A stretch of 64,000 nt of DNA, taken from the NCBI GenBank assembly GCA_949126835.1, contig OX421495.1:24276533-24340532 (forward strand). The letters run 5' to 3'. The DNA is from Anisus vortex (lineage: Eukaryota > Mollusca > Gastropoda > Planorbidae). The position numbers were made by a program, and so were the translations under genes. Below the pieces are notes generated by a model, which saw only the letters and a program-made list of their open reading frames with translations, was not told where the DNA came from and did no database searches. Below, in pieces: positions 37,075 through 49,884 of this stretch. Each line of letters opens with the position of its first letter. Position 1 is the first letter of the stretch.

Positions 37075-37470
37075 ATCATCGGTCATCGTCAGTGAACACA
37101 GTCAGGAGTGATCTGTGAATGTGACAGCCAAGTCCAAGTGGCTACCAAGTCCAGTGTCAGTGTAGGTCTTCTAGCTACAAGTCTAATGCTATAGTAGGCT
37201 ACTAGTAGAGTAGAAGAGTCACTTGTGACAGTCTAGTGTAGTAATCAAGTAACCGGGTACTGTGACTGCTAGTGACCAGCACTATAAGTATAAGTCTATA
37301 ACTATAACTATTGTGTTACTGGGATATCCCCGCTATCTATTCCTATTCATTTATTATAATTAATTAGGCTATAATATTGGTATCTTTGTCCTCCTCTGTA
37401 CTGTATTATTATTAGTACTATTAATTAGGCCTACTTTAAAATTAAAAAGGCAACCAAGCCAAAGGTAGGC
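37075..37470 (+). promoter_or_regulatory. Probable 5' UTR/first exon region of the zinc-finger gene
   Basis: The coding exon at 37778 has an acceptor about 19 bp before its ATG, so a spliced non-coding exon must lie upstream. This segment is less AT-rich than its surroundings and ends with AAAG/GTAGGC, an acceptable donor near 37465. The boundary and promoter are inferred. Confidence 0.35.
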
Positions 37471-37499
37471 TTTTAAAAGAAAATGTTAATAAAAATGAT

Positions 37500-37735
37500 A
37501 AGTCCATCAGACCAAATTGATTCATCTTCATATGGTCAGAGAAGTAGCATTCCCAGTTTCTGTGTCCTCTGCATACTAGCCGGCTTTACTTTATATTTTA
37601 TTCGTTACCCCAAATAAAGTCAGGTACTCCCATCAGAGCTGGGTAGACTCAGGCTCAGAGACACCTTCCAGACCCTGGGAACAAATCCAGCCTTTACCAG
37701 GATTTCAACACAGACCCTTTGTGTGCCGTGTTTAA
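37500..37735 (-). mobile_element. tRNA-derived SINE copy
   Basis: Minus orientation: CATCAGACCAAATTGAT, GTACTCCCATCAGAGCTGGG and CCTTTACCAGGATTTCAACA. Lies in the 5' UTR intron of the zinc-finger gene. Confidence 0.75.
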
Positions 37736-37777
37736 AATATTTTCTTTCAATTTTTCAGCACTACATTAATCTAAAGG

Positions 37778-39457
37778 ATGGTGAAAGAGGCTGAAGATCA
37801 CCTAAAGACTAAATGTGCAATATGTTGGCAACCATTACGTCCCAAAAGTCCACTTCTTCATGGTACAAAATGTAGTAGATATGAGATCAAGGAGAAGCTA
37901 AAATTTCTGCTTCCACCTCAGGACTTTAATAGTCTATTTGATGAAAAGATATTCTCTAACCCAAGGCTGTGCAATCTCTGCTTTGTCACAATTAGAAAGA
38001 TTCCAAAGACAATATCAAAGGTTCAGAATCTCATTGGCAAAAATATCAACATACAGCTTTATAAACCTCTTAGGTCTGAATGGAAAGATGAACTGTTAGT
38101 TGCAGATAAAAAAAGAAAAAATGATAAATCAGCCATTCATTCAATGCAAGATAAGCATAAATCTTCTTCATGCTCTTTGGTAAAAGGAAAAAGTGTTGGC
38201 AGTAAGCAAAGATACAATGGCTCTTTTAATGGAGTAGAAAGCCAAACTAAAGAAGAAGCTTTTGTAAAGTGTGCAGACTCCTTATTGTATAATTCTACAC
38301 TTGAGACTAAAAATAGAGAAGTGGTTGATATTGTTGCACTAAAGGAAGATAAACACATTACAGGTATGTTCAACAGATACTTAATAATGGAATAAAGCAA
38401 TAATAAAGTAATGCATTATTATTATTACATTAGAGTGTCATTGATGTATAGAAATGTTACATTAAGAAATTAAAATTCTCTATTGAGACCAGTCATGGCA
38501 AATGCATTGGTTAGGCCCAGTCATTGAGGTAAAGTTTTATTGAACACAATGTCCAAAGGCATCATGTATCCAGTGCAAGGTCAACTCATTTATTTTTTCC
38601 AAACAGTGTGTGATATTTAAATGATTAATGACAACTCATGGGTGTTGTCTTGGTTTGTCTTAACTCTTACATGCAGTAGACAAGCGATTTACTGCCAGAC
38701 AACCCATTACTTTGCAGAAAGGAAGTCACAGGACAAAGTCATGTATTTGTTAAGCTCTTTTATTGTTTTATTTTATGTTTATTCTTTGAAACTAATAATC
38801 TACTTTTTGTTTTTATTATTCATTTTACCAGGGGAAAATGAACCAGGGGAAAATGAAATGTCTGTTTGGTCAGAAGGAAATACACATACTCCGTTCACAT
38901 CATTAAAACAGTTCAATAGCCAGACTGTAGAGTCTGGGACTAATGAATCTGGACCTAAGATGTCTAATGGTGGATTGTCATGGAAAGAAAGGAAGAGAAG
39001 AAAAGCTGCTAGAAATCAAGATTCAATTTTAAATAATCGAGGACAGCAGTCACCAGCTAGGAGGGAACGTAAATCTGTTCTAAGAAGTCGCAACAGAAAT
39101 CTTTCTTCCGAGTACAAACAGTCCTCAGATCTAAAACCCTTATCTGACATTACTGATTCTGATACTGAAGGTGAATACATTCCCTCTTATGTAAAGCAGC
39201 CGGAAAGAGGCTCAGAAGATGAGTCAAGGGGACATTGTGAGCATGACCAGAAGGCTCTAAAGAAACTACCAAAAGCAACCGCAAGTAAACTATTAAAATG
39301 TACAAAGTCATCAACTGCCAAGAGAAACTTTACCGATGAAGGAGCAGAAGTCAGTCTTGATGATGGATTAATCAATGGGAAAGTGAATTTAAAAACAGAC
39401 ATTCCTACAGGTTTAAGTGAGATTTCAAAGTCTGTGCTGTTGAAACTGGCAGATAAG
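37778..39457 (+). other. ZAD-like CxxC...CxxC domain and linker exons
   Basis: Residues 1-404. TKCAICWQPLRP and PRLCNLC form a CxxC-x48-CxxC pair. This spacing resembles the arthropod zinc-finger-associated domain (ZAD), a homodimerisation module, but other Cys4 modules are possible. Exon 2 is charged, with basic runs (KERKRRKAARNQ) suggesting nuclear import. Exon 2 has tandem acceptors at 38831 and 38846. Confidence 0.55.
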
Positions 39458-42400
39458 GTAATCAGAAATCTAATTTATGTTTTTAATGCTTAGAATGTTA
39501 ATGTTTTCTTGTTTTGTATTTGAAAGCACATTTAGAAATATTTTCCTTTACAATTATAAGCCTGTTTTAATGATAAATAGACTGTTGAGCTGTCTTGGTT
39601 TCATTGCTTAACTTTTCTTTTCTCAACTTTATTATTATTAAATGACTATAGAGCTAAAATTATTTTTAAAATTGTGAATCTTTAAAAGGTCAAGAAAATG
39701 TTGTTATCTAAAACCCCCAAAACCAAGACTGTATTTATCAAGTGCAATGTGGACAATTGTGATCATGTGTATTCTTGTTGGTCTTACATGGCTGTTCATT
39801 ACAAGTTTTACCATCACAGTATGTATACAAAAAACACATTGGTGTATGTGTGTAAAAAAACAAAAATGTAAAACATTTTAGTGGTAGAATAGCTAATAAT
39901 AGACCTCTTGACTTATTAGAATAAAATATTAGAATGTTTCATTGGCCTAGACAAGTTGAAATTTGTGTGATTTCAACATTATTGATAACAAAGTTTAAGA
40001 TAATAATTCACATTCATTTACAATTACACTTTACACTCTGTCAAATAGATCAAACAGGTTAACTAGTTGTTATTAAATCACTAAATGCTAGTAGTTTGCT
40101 AATATTTTTTCTAACTGTGTAACATAATAACCTACATTAATAACATATTTAATACATTTAGCACTTTAAGGTTAGGGTTGAGTTGATTTTTTCTTTGTAT
40201 TTTACAAATTACAGTATTGAGTAAATAGATGTAATTCAAGATTTTATATTAAAAATCATATGAATAAATTGTTTTACTTGCATCTTTAATATTGTGGATA
40301 TATCTAACAGATGGGCAACCAACTGGTAATGATGAATTTACTCAAATTATGTCAAAGCTAGCTGACTCAGGACAACTTGATAAAGGTTTGAAAGTTTTGA
40401 ATATATTGAAATGTTTTAGCTTTTGTTTTTTTTTAACTAATTTAACTCAAAAGTCTAGAAACAGATGAATCTATTCATAGTATTGTTAAATAATGTACAG
40501 AAAAAAAAAGAGAATTGACTCATGATTGTATACATTCTCTTTTTATTTAGAGTTCTACCCCTTTAGATGTCGTCATAGAGGCTGCAAACTTGCTTTCACT
40601 AAAGAATATTTATTAAAAGTGAGTTTCTTTTACAATAGCACACAGATGGATTTAATAAGTTAACATAGACTAATTGAAATCTACATATGTCCTTTATTTA
40701 TTGATATTTAAACATGCATAATTATTACTTTCTTGGTAATAGTAAAGTAAAGTACCCGTCAGACCAAACTGATCATAGGGCCAGACAGCAGCGTTCACCC
40801 GTTTCTGTGGCCATGGCATACATGGGGATGTGTGGCCAGCACAATCTCCAGCCCCCTTTACTTTACCCCAACTAATGTCAGGTACTCATCAGAGCTGGGT
40901 AGACTCAGGGACACCCTCCAGTTCTGGTAACAAATCCTAGCCTTCACAAGGATTCAATCCCAGGACTTTTGGTGCACCAGCTCTCGACCACCGTGCTGTT
41001 ATTTACAATCACAATTTAAAGCAGGTTGAGTATTTAAAAGAACATTCAATATGAATTTTTACTATCTAGGAACACAAGTTGGTTCATGGTATGGACTTAG
41101 TCTACATTTGTGGATTTCCTGATTGCATTAAAGCTTTCAAGGTGGCCAGATCGCTGCATGTCCACTCTAGGTCTCATGCAAAGGGACAAACAGTTGATTG
41201 TGATGTATTGAATAGTGGAAACAATTGTACAGACAGTAAATCCCAGCGTATCAAACTTATGTCTCTACACACAGGTTGGTATCTGTTTATTTATAGTTTA
41301 ATGTCAACATTGTTTTGTAATTAGTTATTCTGTATTCAGGTTATTGATTTTTGTTAATATAATATATTTTAATATTTAAAAAATTCCATTGATATTTAAA
41401 AAAATCTATTGAGCTAAAAGATTAGTGTGGCAGGGTCATTTTAATTCTTGGATCGTTGTGGTTTATTTTAATAAGATGCTTAATATAAATTATGCAGAAG
41501 GATTAAATGGTAATGAATTAATGAATTCCATAATACAAGATTTATTTTACTTACAAAAAAGAAAACAATATAAAACTCAGGACTTTCTCAAAGGTAGAGA
41601 ACAAACTCTTTATTTAATAAATCTAAATCAAGATCAATAACTGTAAACTGAAATGTGAATGAGACACTGTTCTACGCCCACTAGTACTTGTTACATAATG
41701 GTTATAAAATAGTTTAAGTATGGGAACAAAAGTAAGGTTATTATAGCAAAATATACACCACAATAAAATTAAATCAGGAAACTGAAATTCAATAAAAGGA
41801 CCTAGGCCTATGTCAGTTATGAAAAGGTAAATCTATAAGTTTCTTGAATTAGTCATGAAAACCAACAACTTAACATCACATTTAAAACTTTGAATACAAG
41901 AATAGACTTCAATCATGGATAAGCTTAAGAAACATTAGTCTTCAAATTTATATTTGTTGAAGACTTTACAAAACAAGCTTAGTAATTTTAATAACGTAAA
42001 CTTTAAAGATTTTTTTGTTCATTATATTATTTAGAAGAAAATTAGCCCATTCAATTGTAAATTAAAGAATTTAACAAAATTTTATTTCATTGCAACAGGG
42101 AATCACAGCTCACCAGTCAATAGAGACACATATTCTTGTGATCTATGTGGCAAGCACTACTCTAATGATCTGGGTCTTGCGGGACATAAAAGAAAGATTC
42201 ATGGCAGTGAGTTGTTTCTTTTTGTATGATTGAATATTTTGTATTAATTGTTGATTGTTATAAAAATGCACCATTAAACGACTACCTTTCTTTGTAGCTT
42301 TAGAAAATGTATCTTGTCAACTAAATCTACTTTCTATAGCTTCGCTGAATGGTTTCTATTGTTCTGGCTGCTACTTTAAACTAGTATTTACCATTTGCGT

Positions 42401-45400
42401 TTAGTTATAATGTAACTCTGATGTTTGTTAAAACAGTTGGGAGGCCAGGACACCATAAATGCCCATATGAAGGATGCCAGGAGTCTTTTGTTAAAAAAGA
42501 AAAGTTGGAGATTCATCTGTGCAGTCACTCTCCAGAGAGGCAACTATTTTGTGAAAAGTGTGGCAAGAAGTTCAGTTGTCAGCGTTATCTTGATGTGCAT
42601 TACAAAATTCATATTAGTGAGTTTATAATTTGTGGTGGATATTGTCGAGATGTGATCTGTTGGGATTTTACATGATACTATATGTAAAACATCCACATAC
42701 TTTTAACTTCATTTTCTTGACAATTTAATTTATATTAATTAAAAAATACAAACCATTAACTTCCCATAGCTTTCACAAAACACTATTAGTATTTTCCCAA
42801 TGTAAGGGGAATAACCCTGGGTGACTAAATCATGGAACTGCTTTTTTTCATACATATTAGTATTATTAGGAGATTGCTATACAATTTTAAAAATGTATTT
42901 AAAGATAAACATATATTTTTGTTTGGTAAACATATATTTTTATTTGATAAACATATATTTTTGTTTGAATAACATATACTTTTGTTTGATCAGAAAATGA
43001 AAAATATGCTGCTCAGCCTCCAGTGAGAAATATTCAGTGTGAGTTTCCAGGCTGTAATAAAATGTTCACTGCTCGTGAAAACATGAAGAGCCACGTACTC
43101 AATCAACACAGGGGCAAGAAGCCCAAATCTGTTCCTGGCGTGTTCTTCTGCTGCAAGGTGGAGGGCTGCGGCAAGAAGTTCACCTTTCGCTCCACGCTGT
43201 ACCGTCACAACAAGCTGGTTCACCGTGGAGGGGATTACAAGCAAGGCAGTGAGTTTGTGAAGTATCCCTGCACCTACGAAGGATGCAGCCTGGAGTTCAA
43301 CCGCAAGAACCTGCTGGAGGAGCACATGGTCATGGAGCACGGGAAGCTGCCCAAGCGACTGCTTCCTCTGCAGAACAAGGAGCTGGACTTCATTGAGAGC
43401 ATCTGCGCACACTGTGGGATGGTGCTTACAGTAACACAGCTGCCTCGACACAAGGAGATTTATCACAGTGAGGAAGCAGTCAGAGATTCAAAAGAGGTAT
43501 TTGTCAAAAATATTTTAATTCCAGTAACCTAATGGTTTATTTGGATAATAAATTTTATAGATTTAGTGAAATTGCTCATTGCTTTTTTATTTTCATTTTA
43601 TTGGTGTGTAATGACTAAATTCAACAAAATGAAACTCTTTTATCATTTTTATTAATAGCACCAATATTGAACTTTATTGTAAATGTATTTTTCTTATTGT
43701 TGGTTGATTAAAAAATATTTTTTTTGCTTTCTGTATTTGTCCTTGTGCTTTTTGAATAATTTTTATATATATTTTTCCCCTTGTGTAGATTTCACCGTAT
43801 ATGTGTCACTTAAAAGGTTGTGATGAATTGTTTAATGCCCGGGAAGATAGAAAAGCTCATGTACAGCATCATATAAGTAAGTTTAATTAGTTTAGATAAA
43901 CAGATCCTATAGTGAAGCTGTATACCTGCTGGGCATTATCCAAAAAAAGCTACTGCTATTGTCTTTATATACTGATATTGTATTAAACAGAATATAGAAA
44001 AAAGCTAAACACTTTAATTATTTTAACTAAATAGGTTAAATAATTCTTATAATATGAAGTATTAATGTATAATCTGTGTAAGACCAATAAATACAACAAA
44101 AACATTTTAAAAGTAGTTTTATATATTATGTATATAAGGTTATATTGTTAATAAGTTGACTGAATGATATTAAATATTTATCATAATTTTTATTAAAAAT
44201 TATATCTTATAATAAAAAAAACTAACTTTTCTTTAAATTTGAACTGCTTCAAATTTGACTCCATTTCATCAAGTATTTTTTGTTTGATTTATTCAACTAA
44301 ACTAGAATTGATCAAACTTAAAAAAAAAATTTTGCTAACATTGTGTTAGTCAAAGTTTTAATAAAAAAATGTTATGTTGATGCATTGTTTTCAGAGAATA
44401 ATTTCCTTTGGCTAATTCATTTAATTGCTTTAGATAATCCTCCATTCAAATGCCAAGTTGGAGACTGCCAAGAAACCTTTTACTTGGAAAAAAACTTAGA
44501 CAACCATTTATGGAATCACAGCAAAAAGGCTTCAGCTTGTGACTTTATTGGTTGTGGGCAGGTGTTTGATGATCAACTACAGCTGGCTAAACATTCTAAA
44601 GTTCACTACGGTAACAACTCTTTGTGTTTAGCATTGTTTTCATTTGTAAGCAGGTTTCTATTTCTGCTTATCACAATTGATACAGACATGGATCAGGCTC
44701 ATCACAAGCCACATGTAACATTTTTGTCACAGATCAGAAAATGAAATGTCCTTGGCCGAACTGTGATAACTGGCTGACAGAGACTGGACATCTCAAGCCC
44801 CACTTCATTGCTCACAGCCGAACACTGATGGCTAACTTTGATTTAGACTTTGTGTGTGGAATCTGTGAGCTATCCTTTAGCAGTAATTGGGGTCTGATGA
44901 TCCACAAGAGAATGCACGGAGAAGATGCTGCAGGTATTTTATTTTTTCAGTTATAATTATTTTGTGAATGCTAAAGAAAAATTTAATTCATATTTTGCCT
45001 GTGACATAAAGCTTTGACAAAATGTGTCAATTTAATGATATTATTTTTAACACTTATCTCCAATAAAATATTTAATTATATAAATACTAGTGGTTATGCC
45101 CGTCAAAATGACGGAGAAAAGAATGACTACAATGTGTTTTGTTAAGAGAGAAAGACAAAAGGCAATATTACAATAAAAACTGGAGTGACAACGTTTCTTA
45201 TCGGTATTTAGTTTTTGTTCTTTTTAATTGTTTCTGGTTACCTTGACCCTGGCATATGCATAAGAATTGTTGCTGTCAAGCTTCTGGCACTTAAAGACTG
45301 GCGTAGTGTGTAAACCACCAATACATTCCCATTAAGAATACACCGGCGGGCGAACGCATGGGGGACAGCCCCCGCAGCGGGACCGAGATTCATTACACTG

Positions 45401-48400
45401 CCGAGAGGCCACTGGTCTCGGTGGGGAGGAAGCAATTGACGCTGCTATCCCGTCTCGAGAGCCACCCGGTGCCTGAATGCATGTACCTATAGTATAGGAT
45501 TTGTGCTACTGGGTGACAGTGCAGGTTTACTGGCGAGCCACCACAATAATAATCCTTAGGGGAACTGTAGTGAACGATCGCTTGGCTGCGGAAACCTTCC
45601 CTGTTACACGCCTTCGGCGTGTCATGGGTTGGCTGTAACCCAGACAATCCTAAGCGTTACGCCCTGCCCTGGACACAAGAGCCGAAAGGCTTGTCTGGAT
45701 TTTTTTAAGATACTTTTTAATTCAATATTAAAATGTAGCCAACAGTTGTGTTGACTTGACTTGTTATTAATAATATTAAATTAACTAATATATACTATCT
45801 AAAAGAAAAAACACACAAATACAAAACAATAAAAAAGGTAAATAAAAAAAAATAATTCGAAAATAATATTTCAATGCAATAAAAACTATAGTGATAATGA
45901 TTTTTTTCTGTATTTAATTTTTGTTCTTGCTTATTGTATCAATAAAACAGTATTGAGAATGTTTCTTTCGGTATTTAGTTTTTATATTGTGTCCGATCGC
46001 CCTGGCACATGCATAAAAATTGTTGCTGTCAGGCGTCTGCTATTTAAAAGTAATCATTTATAACTTGTCACTTGTCCTTTGTAATTAGTATAATTTAATT
46101 TATAGAGGGTAGAAAGTTGCTTATTAAAGAATGCTCTCAATAGCGACGTGCATCCATTAAATAATTGAAACATGTGGTTAGTTTTACTTAAAAGATAATG
46201 CAAACATCTATAATGAAAAAGAAATGATTTGATAGACATGACCTCATACTGACATACGCTAGTTTTTTGTTTTTTTAAGTAGCCTACACCATTTAAACTC
46301 TCCAAGCCAAATTGCGGTACATTTTTGATTTTTTTAATCAACACATTTATGAATATAAGTCATAAAATAAAATAATCTTTTGGAGAATGTTTCCAATTTA
46401 TACATTTAACTTTTGTCCCGTTTAGTCAAACGACTTAGATGCCTATAGCGAACAAACATATATATATATATAAATAAATATATATATATATAAACAAACA
46501 TATAAACACACTCACAGTAATTATATATTATATTGATGATTTATAAGTAAATATTTCATCTATTTTTCTATTATATATATATTTCTATCTGTTCCCCAGC
46601 TAAACCATCTTTATCTAAAATAGCAAAATTTACTTGTGAAGAATCCGGTTGCCAAGGGACATTTGCCGACCAGAAAAGTTTCTTTGATCATTTCCTTTAC
46701 CATTACACAAATATCCCAGCAAAATGTGGCTTCCCTGAATGTGCTGAGTCATTTAAAAATATGATCACAATGTCCAGACACACTAAAAAACATTACGGTT
46801 AGTTCTGCCTTCACATTATTTGTCATTGTTTTATTTGAAATATTTCATCTTCAAATAGTTCTATTGCTTTTATCACCTTGAATGATGATCGACTAAATGC
46901 TATTAATGACAGACATTACAAATTTATAATTTTGTCCAGATGGAAAGTTTCATTGTCCTTGGCAAGGCTGTGACAAATTGTTTGCTTCCGTCTTCATTGT
47001 GAAGAAGCATTTGTATCGGCACATCATGAGCAACCCAGCTATCTCAGAGAACAGAGACTTCCAGTGCAACCAGTGCTTTATGGTGTTTAGGCTTGAAGAG
47101 AATCACCAGAGTCATACGGAACACCATAATGAAAAATCTGGTAAGTAATCAAGACTTACTATGGGGCACTGCGGTCTAGCAGCTGCCGCACTTGGGTTGC
47201 CATACCGAAGATCCCAAATTTGAATCCTGGTGAAAGCTGGGATCTTTTCTTGGATCTAGATTGCGCCCTTGGGTCTAACCAGCGCTAATGGGTACCTGAC
47301 ATTAGTTGCGGAATAGTAAAGTGGTGGGCATTGTGCTGGCCACACAGTGTCTTAGTATACCCTAACCACCAAAATTTTTGAATGCCATTTTACTTGTCCC
47401 ATGGAAAAATACAGCCTGAAAGAGATTTATTTTTCACTTTTATCAAGATTTACAGAAACCTATTATACTAAATTTAGTTCCAGTAATTTGTATGTATGGT
47501 AATATTGATGAGGACTTTATATTGAATGTTGAAGAGACCATGATGTTTTTTCTTCTCATTTTTGTTTCTGTTTAGACCATGTTTGTCCTACATGTGGCAA
47601 AAAAGGCAGACACAACCACATGAAGGCACAAAGAGTTTGCAAACCAAGAAAACCACAGGTGTGTCGGGAATGTAATGCTGGGTATGCCACAGTCAGTGGG
47701 CTAAAACTTCATCTTTTACAAAAACACAAAATAGGTAATAATAAAATTTGTACATTGCTTTCTGCACTTAAGTACTTATTCAATACTTATTGTTTAAGTT
47801 ATTTCTTACTTATTTTATTAGTATTAGGCTCATAAAAATACGACCAAAAAAAAATAACATCAAAATACAATATATTAGAATTCTTAAACATCTTTTTCTA
47901 ATGTTCATTTTAAATATTTCAATGTTAAGAAAGAAACGCTTTTAACATGTAGACATGAAGTTTTTTGAATGGCTGGTTCTTCAGGTAAATGGCCATTCAA
48001 GTGTAACTACTGTGAAAAAGGATTTGTCAGCAGTCGTGAAATGCAGCGACACATTCCATCTCACACCAAAGAGAAACCTTTCGTTTGCAACATATGTGGA
48101 GCAAGCTTTGCCTCTCATACAGGTCACCGTGCTCATATGAGAAAACATGCAGGTGAGAAGAGAAACATTAATCCAAATGTGCACGCATACATAAAGACCA
48201 GAATTTATAAATAGAATAGAACCCTAAATATTTGTATTTAATTTTTTTTTTGGGGGGTCAATAATGTGTCATGAAATTCTAAATTTTAGTCTGGAAAAAA
48301 ATAGGGAGTTTTGTTTATGAAAAAAAGTGAGAAACCAATGTATAAATATGAGCTATTGTGTGAATTATTACTTACAAAATTGACTGTCTGTAATAAAAAT

Positions 48401-49884
48401 TTCTTAAGGATCATACATATGTAACTTGTATTATTATAAAGACCTTTATTAATGTTGAAGCTTTATAGCTTAAAAAAAAGCAAAATACATTTTTGAGCTC
48501 AGAAGCTCCAGACAAAACATATAGATTTATTATAGATTTGAAGCTTACATTTTACATGTTTTTGTTTATTAAAAAGAATGTTAATAAAATATGTGTCTCT
48601 TGTGTTGAAGTTAATTCCATAAATAAATCTTTCCAAAAGCTCTCTGTCCTGCCCTTCTTAGAAGACTTTTTTTACATTTTCCTTGTAATGCCATTTTGTG
48701 GATAGACTAAAAAAAAGTATTTTGTTGTGCGCTCTTTTGAATCAGTAGCACCTGATTAAGGGGATAATTTGCCTCAGACATTGAAGGAATCTGAAAAGAG
48801 TCATTTTAGACAAATAGATCTTACTTTTCAACTGAGTTTTTGTACACCACTGAAAATCCATAACTGAAATGTGGAACCAGAGTCCACTGAGCACTGAGCA
48901 TGCTAAAATGTTAATAGCATGGATAGACACACTATACAAAGGATCACTATTCCTTGGATAACAGCATCTGCTGCTTTCTCATACTTGTTACCTACATTTA
49001 TTAATTTAATATAAACATGTTGATTCTCTTTTAAATTGACAATGTACGCTTCCAACCATTACAGTAAAGTTATTTTTTCAAGTCCTAATGTTTTTGTTTG
49101 TAACATGTAGGTCAAAAGTATGTTTGTGATGTTGATGGCTGCGGTAAGGTCTACACAACTGCAACCTCACTAAGAGGTCACAAGGCCCAACATGAAGGCT
49201 TCAGTAAAACTTGTCTTTACTGCGGCAAGATTTACAAAAATCCCTACGGTCATAAGTGCAAGGCCAGCAAAGATAAAAAGAAAATCATCCGACAAGGTAA
49301 AGCTTTGTTTCTTTTACTGATTTAATGAAATAAGTTTTTATTGAAATCTGAAATTATGTTTTAAAAATTAACATTTTTATTTCATGAAAGAACTATATAG
49401 ACTTTTACCATTCACATATTCTATTTCGATTACACTAGACATTGTTTCATTCACAGGGCCCAGTCAGATGACAAGACCAGAGTTGTCATTGCCAGTAAAC
49501 ATGCTACCTCAGACTATAGAGCAAACATTACATCCTCCACAGCAACCTATCATGCAAGTCCAGGCTCCGGCCACTACCTCAGTCCAGCATGCTGTCATCA
49601 TGCCCCAGCAGCTGGTCACACACAACATGGACATGCACCAGGCTGCCAGGCCCATCATGGCGGCCCCCGCCTCACTGGGTCACCCCCACCTTATGCAGCA
49701 CAATCTAAACCAGGTCTTGCCCCAGGGCATGCATCATCACAGCCTGCCGCATCAAAATGTGATGCAGGACAGAGTGCAGCAACCTGTTTCCTTGGACATC
49801 AATAGAGGCAGTTCCGTGGACATGACAGGAGACTATACGTTTAACAATTATGTTGTCTTCTGGGACAATCAGAATATACAGTAA
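37778..49884 (+). CDS. Large C2H2 zinc-finger protein, 18 coding exons, about 25 fingers
   Basis: Exons: 37778-38363, 38832-39457, 39689-39818, 40311-40385, 40551-40618, 41070-41274, 42099-42206, 42437-42616, 42994-43496, 43789-43876, 44434-44610, 44733-44933, 46600-46797, 46940-47140, 47576-47734, 47985-48152, 49111-49296, 49457-49884. All phases agree and most introns are phase 1. Total 4287 nt, 1428 residues. The start is fixed by an in-frame TAA six bases upstream. The N-terminus has Cys13/Cys16 and Cys65/Cys68, then about 330 charged, Ser-rich residues. Some 25 fingers follow from residue 420 on, many of TFIIIA-like C-x4-C-x12-H spacing; two are C2HC. The tail is rich in Gln, His, Met and Pro. 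The protein probably binds DNA or RNA in the nucleus. No vertebrate orthologue was recognised. Confidence 0.88.
40744..40997 (-). mobile_element. tRNA-derived SINE copy
   Basis: Minus orientation: AGTACCCGTCAGACCAAACTG, AGCGTTCACCCGTTTCTG and CATCAGAGCTGGGTAGACT, ending CTCTCGACCACCGTG (A-box side). Intronic in the zinc-finger gene. Confidence 0.85.
45087..46060 (-). mobile_element. Helitron-like element end with internal repeats
   Basis: Read on the minus strand, the end is CCGTCATTTTGACGG (a perfect stem with TTT loop), nine bases, then CTAG followed by T. This is the 3' hairpin-plus-CTRR terminus of Helitrons. Segments at 45185-45300 and 45955-46050 are related (CGGTATTTAGTTTTT, GCATAAxAATTGTTGCTGTCA). 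The 5' end was not found, and the GC-rich repeat at 45340-45700 is nested inside. Lies in intron 12 of the zinc-finger gene. Confidence 0.5.
45340..45705. mobile_element. GC-rich structured dispersed repeat, copy 2
   Basis: Collinear with 34073-34507: CCTATAGTATAGGATTTGTG, ACTGGCGAGCCACCAC, AATCCTTAGGGGAACTG, GGAAACCTTC and GTTACACGCCTTCGGCGTGT. The last contains a perfect stem capped by CTTCGG, where copy 1 has a longer stem with an ATT loop. It ends next to a T run. Confidence 0.6.
47163..47370 (+). mobile_element. tRNA-derived SINE copy
   Basis: Plus orientation: GGTCTAGCAGCTGCCGCAC in the tRNA-like head, AATTTGAATCCTGGTGAAAG at the B box, then GGTACCTGACATTAGTTG and GGGCATTGTGCTGGCC. Intronic in the zinc-finger gene, diverged. 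Confidence 0.75.

Larger units (their letters stand above)
39689..49296 (+). other. Finger-encoding exons 3-17
   Basis: Exon 3 holds finger 1 (CNVDNCDHVYSCW...H-x4-H). Exons 5-6 split finger 2 (CRHRGCKLAFTKEYLLK/EHKLVH). Later exons mostly carry one to four whole fingers, for example exon 9 with CEFPGCNKMF, CKVEGCGKKF, CTYEGCSLEF and CAHCGMVL. Exon 15 has a C2HC finger (CPTCGKKGRHNHMKAQRVC) and exon 17 ends with CLYCGKIYKNPYGHKC. The near-constant phase 1 of the flanking introns suggests growth by exon duplication. Confidence 0.85.

Noticed and set aside
43023..43532. Single-exon zinc-finger gene of 169 codons, and the antisense frame at 42990-43466
   Set aside because: It is exon 9 of the large zinc-finger gene, with proper acceptor and donor; the antisense frame is a shadow.
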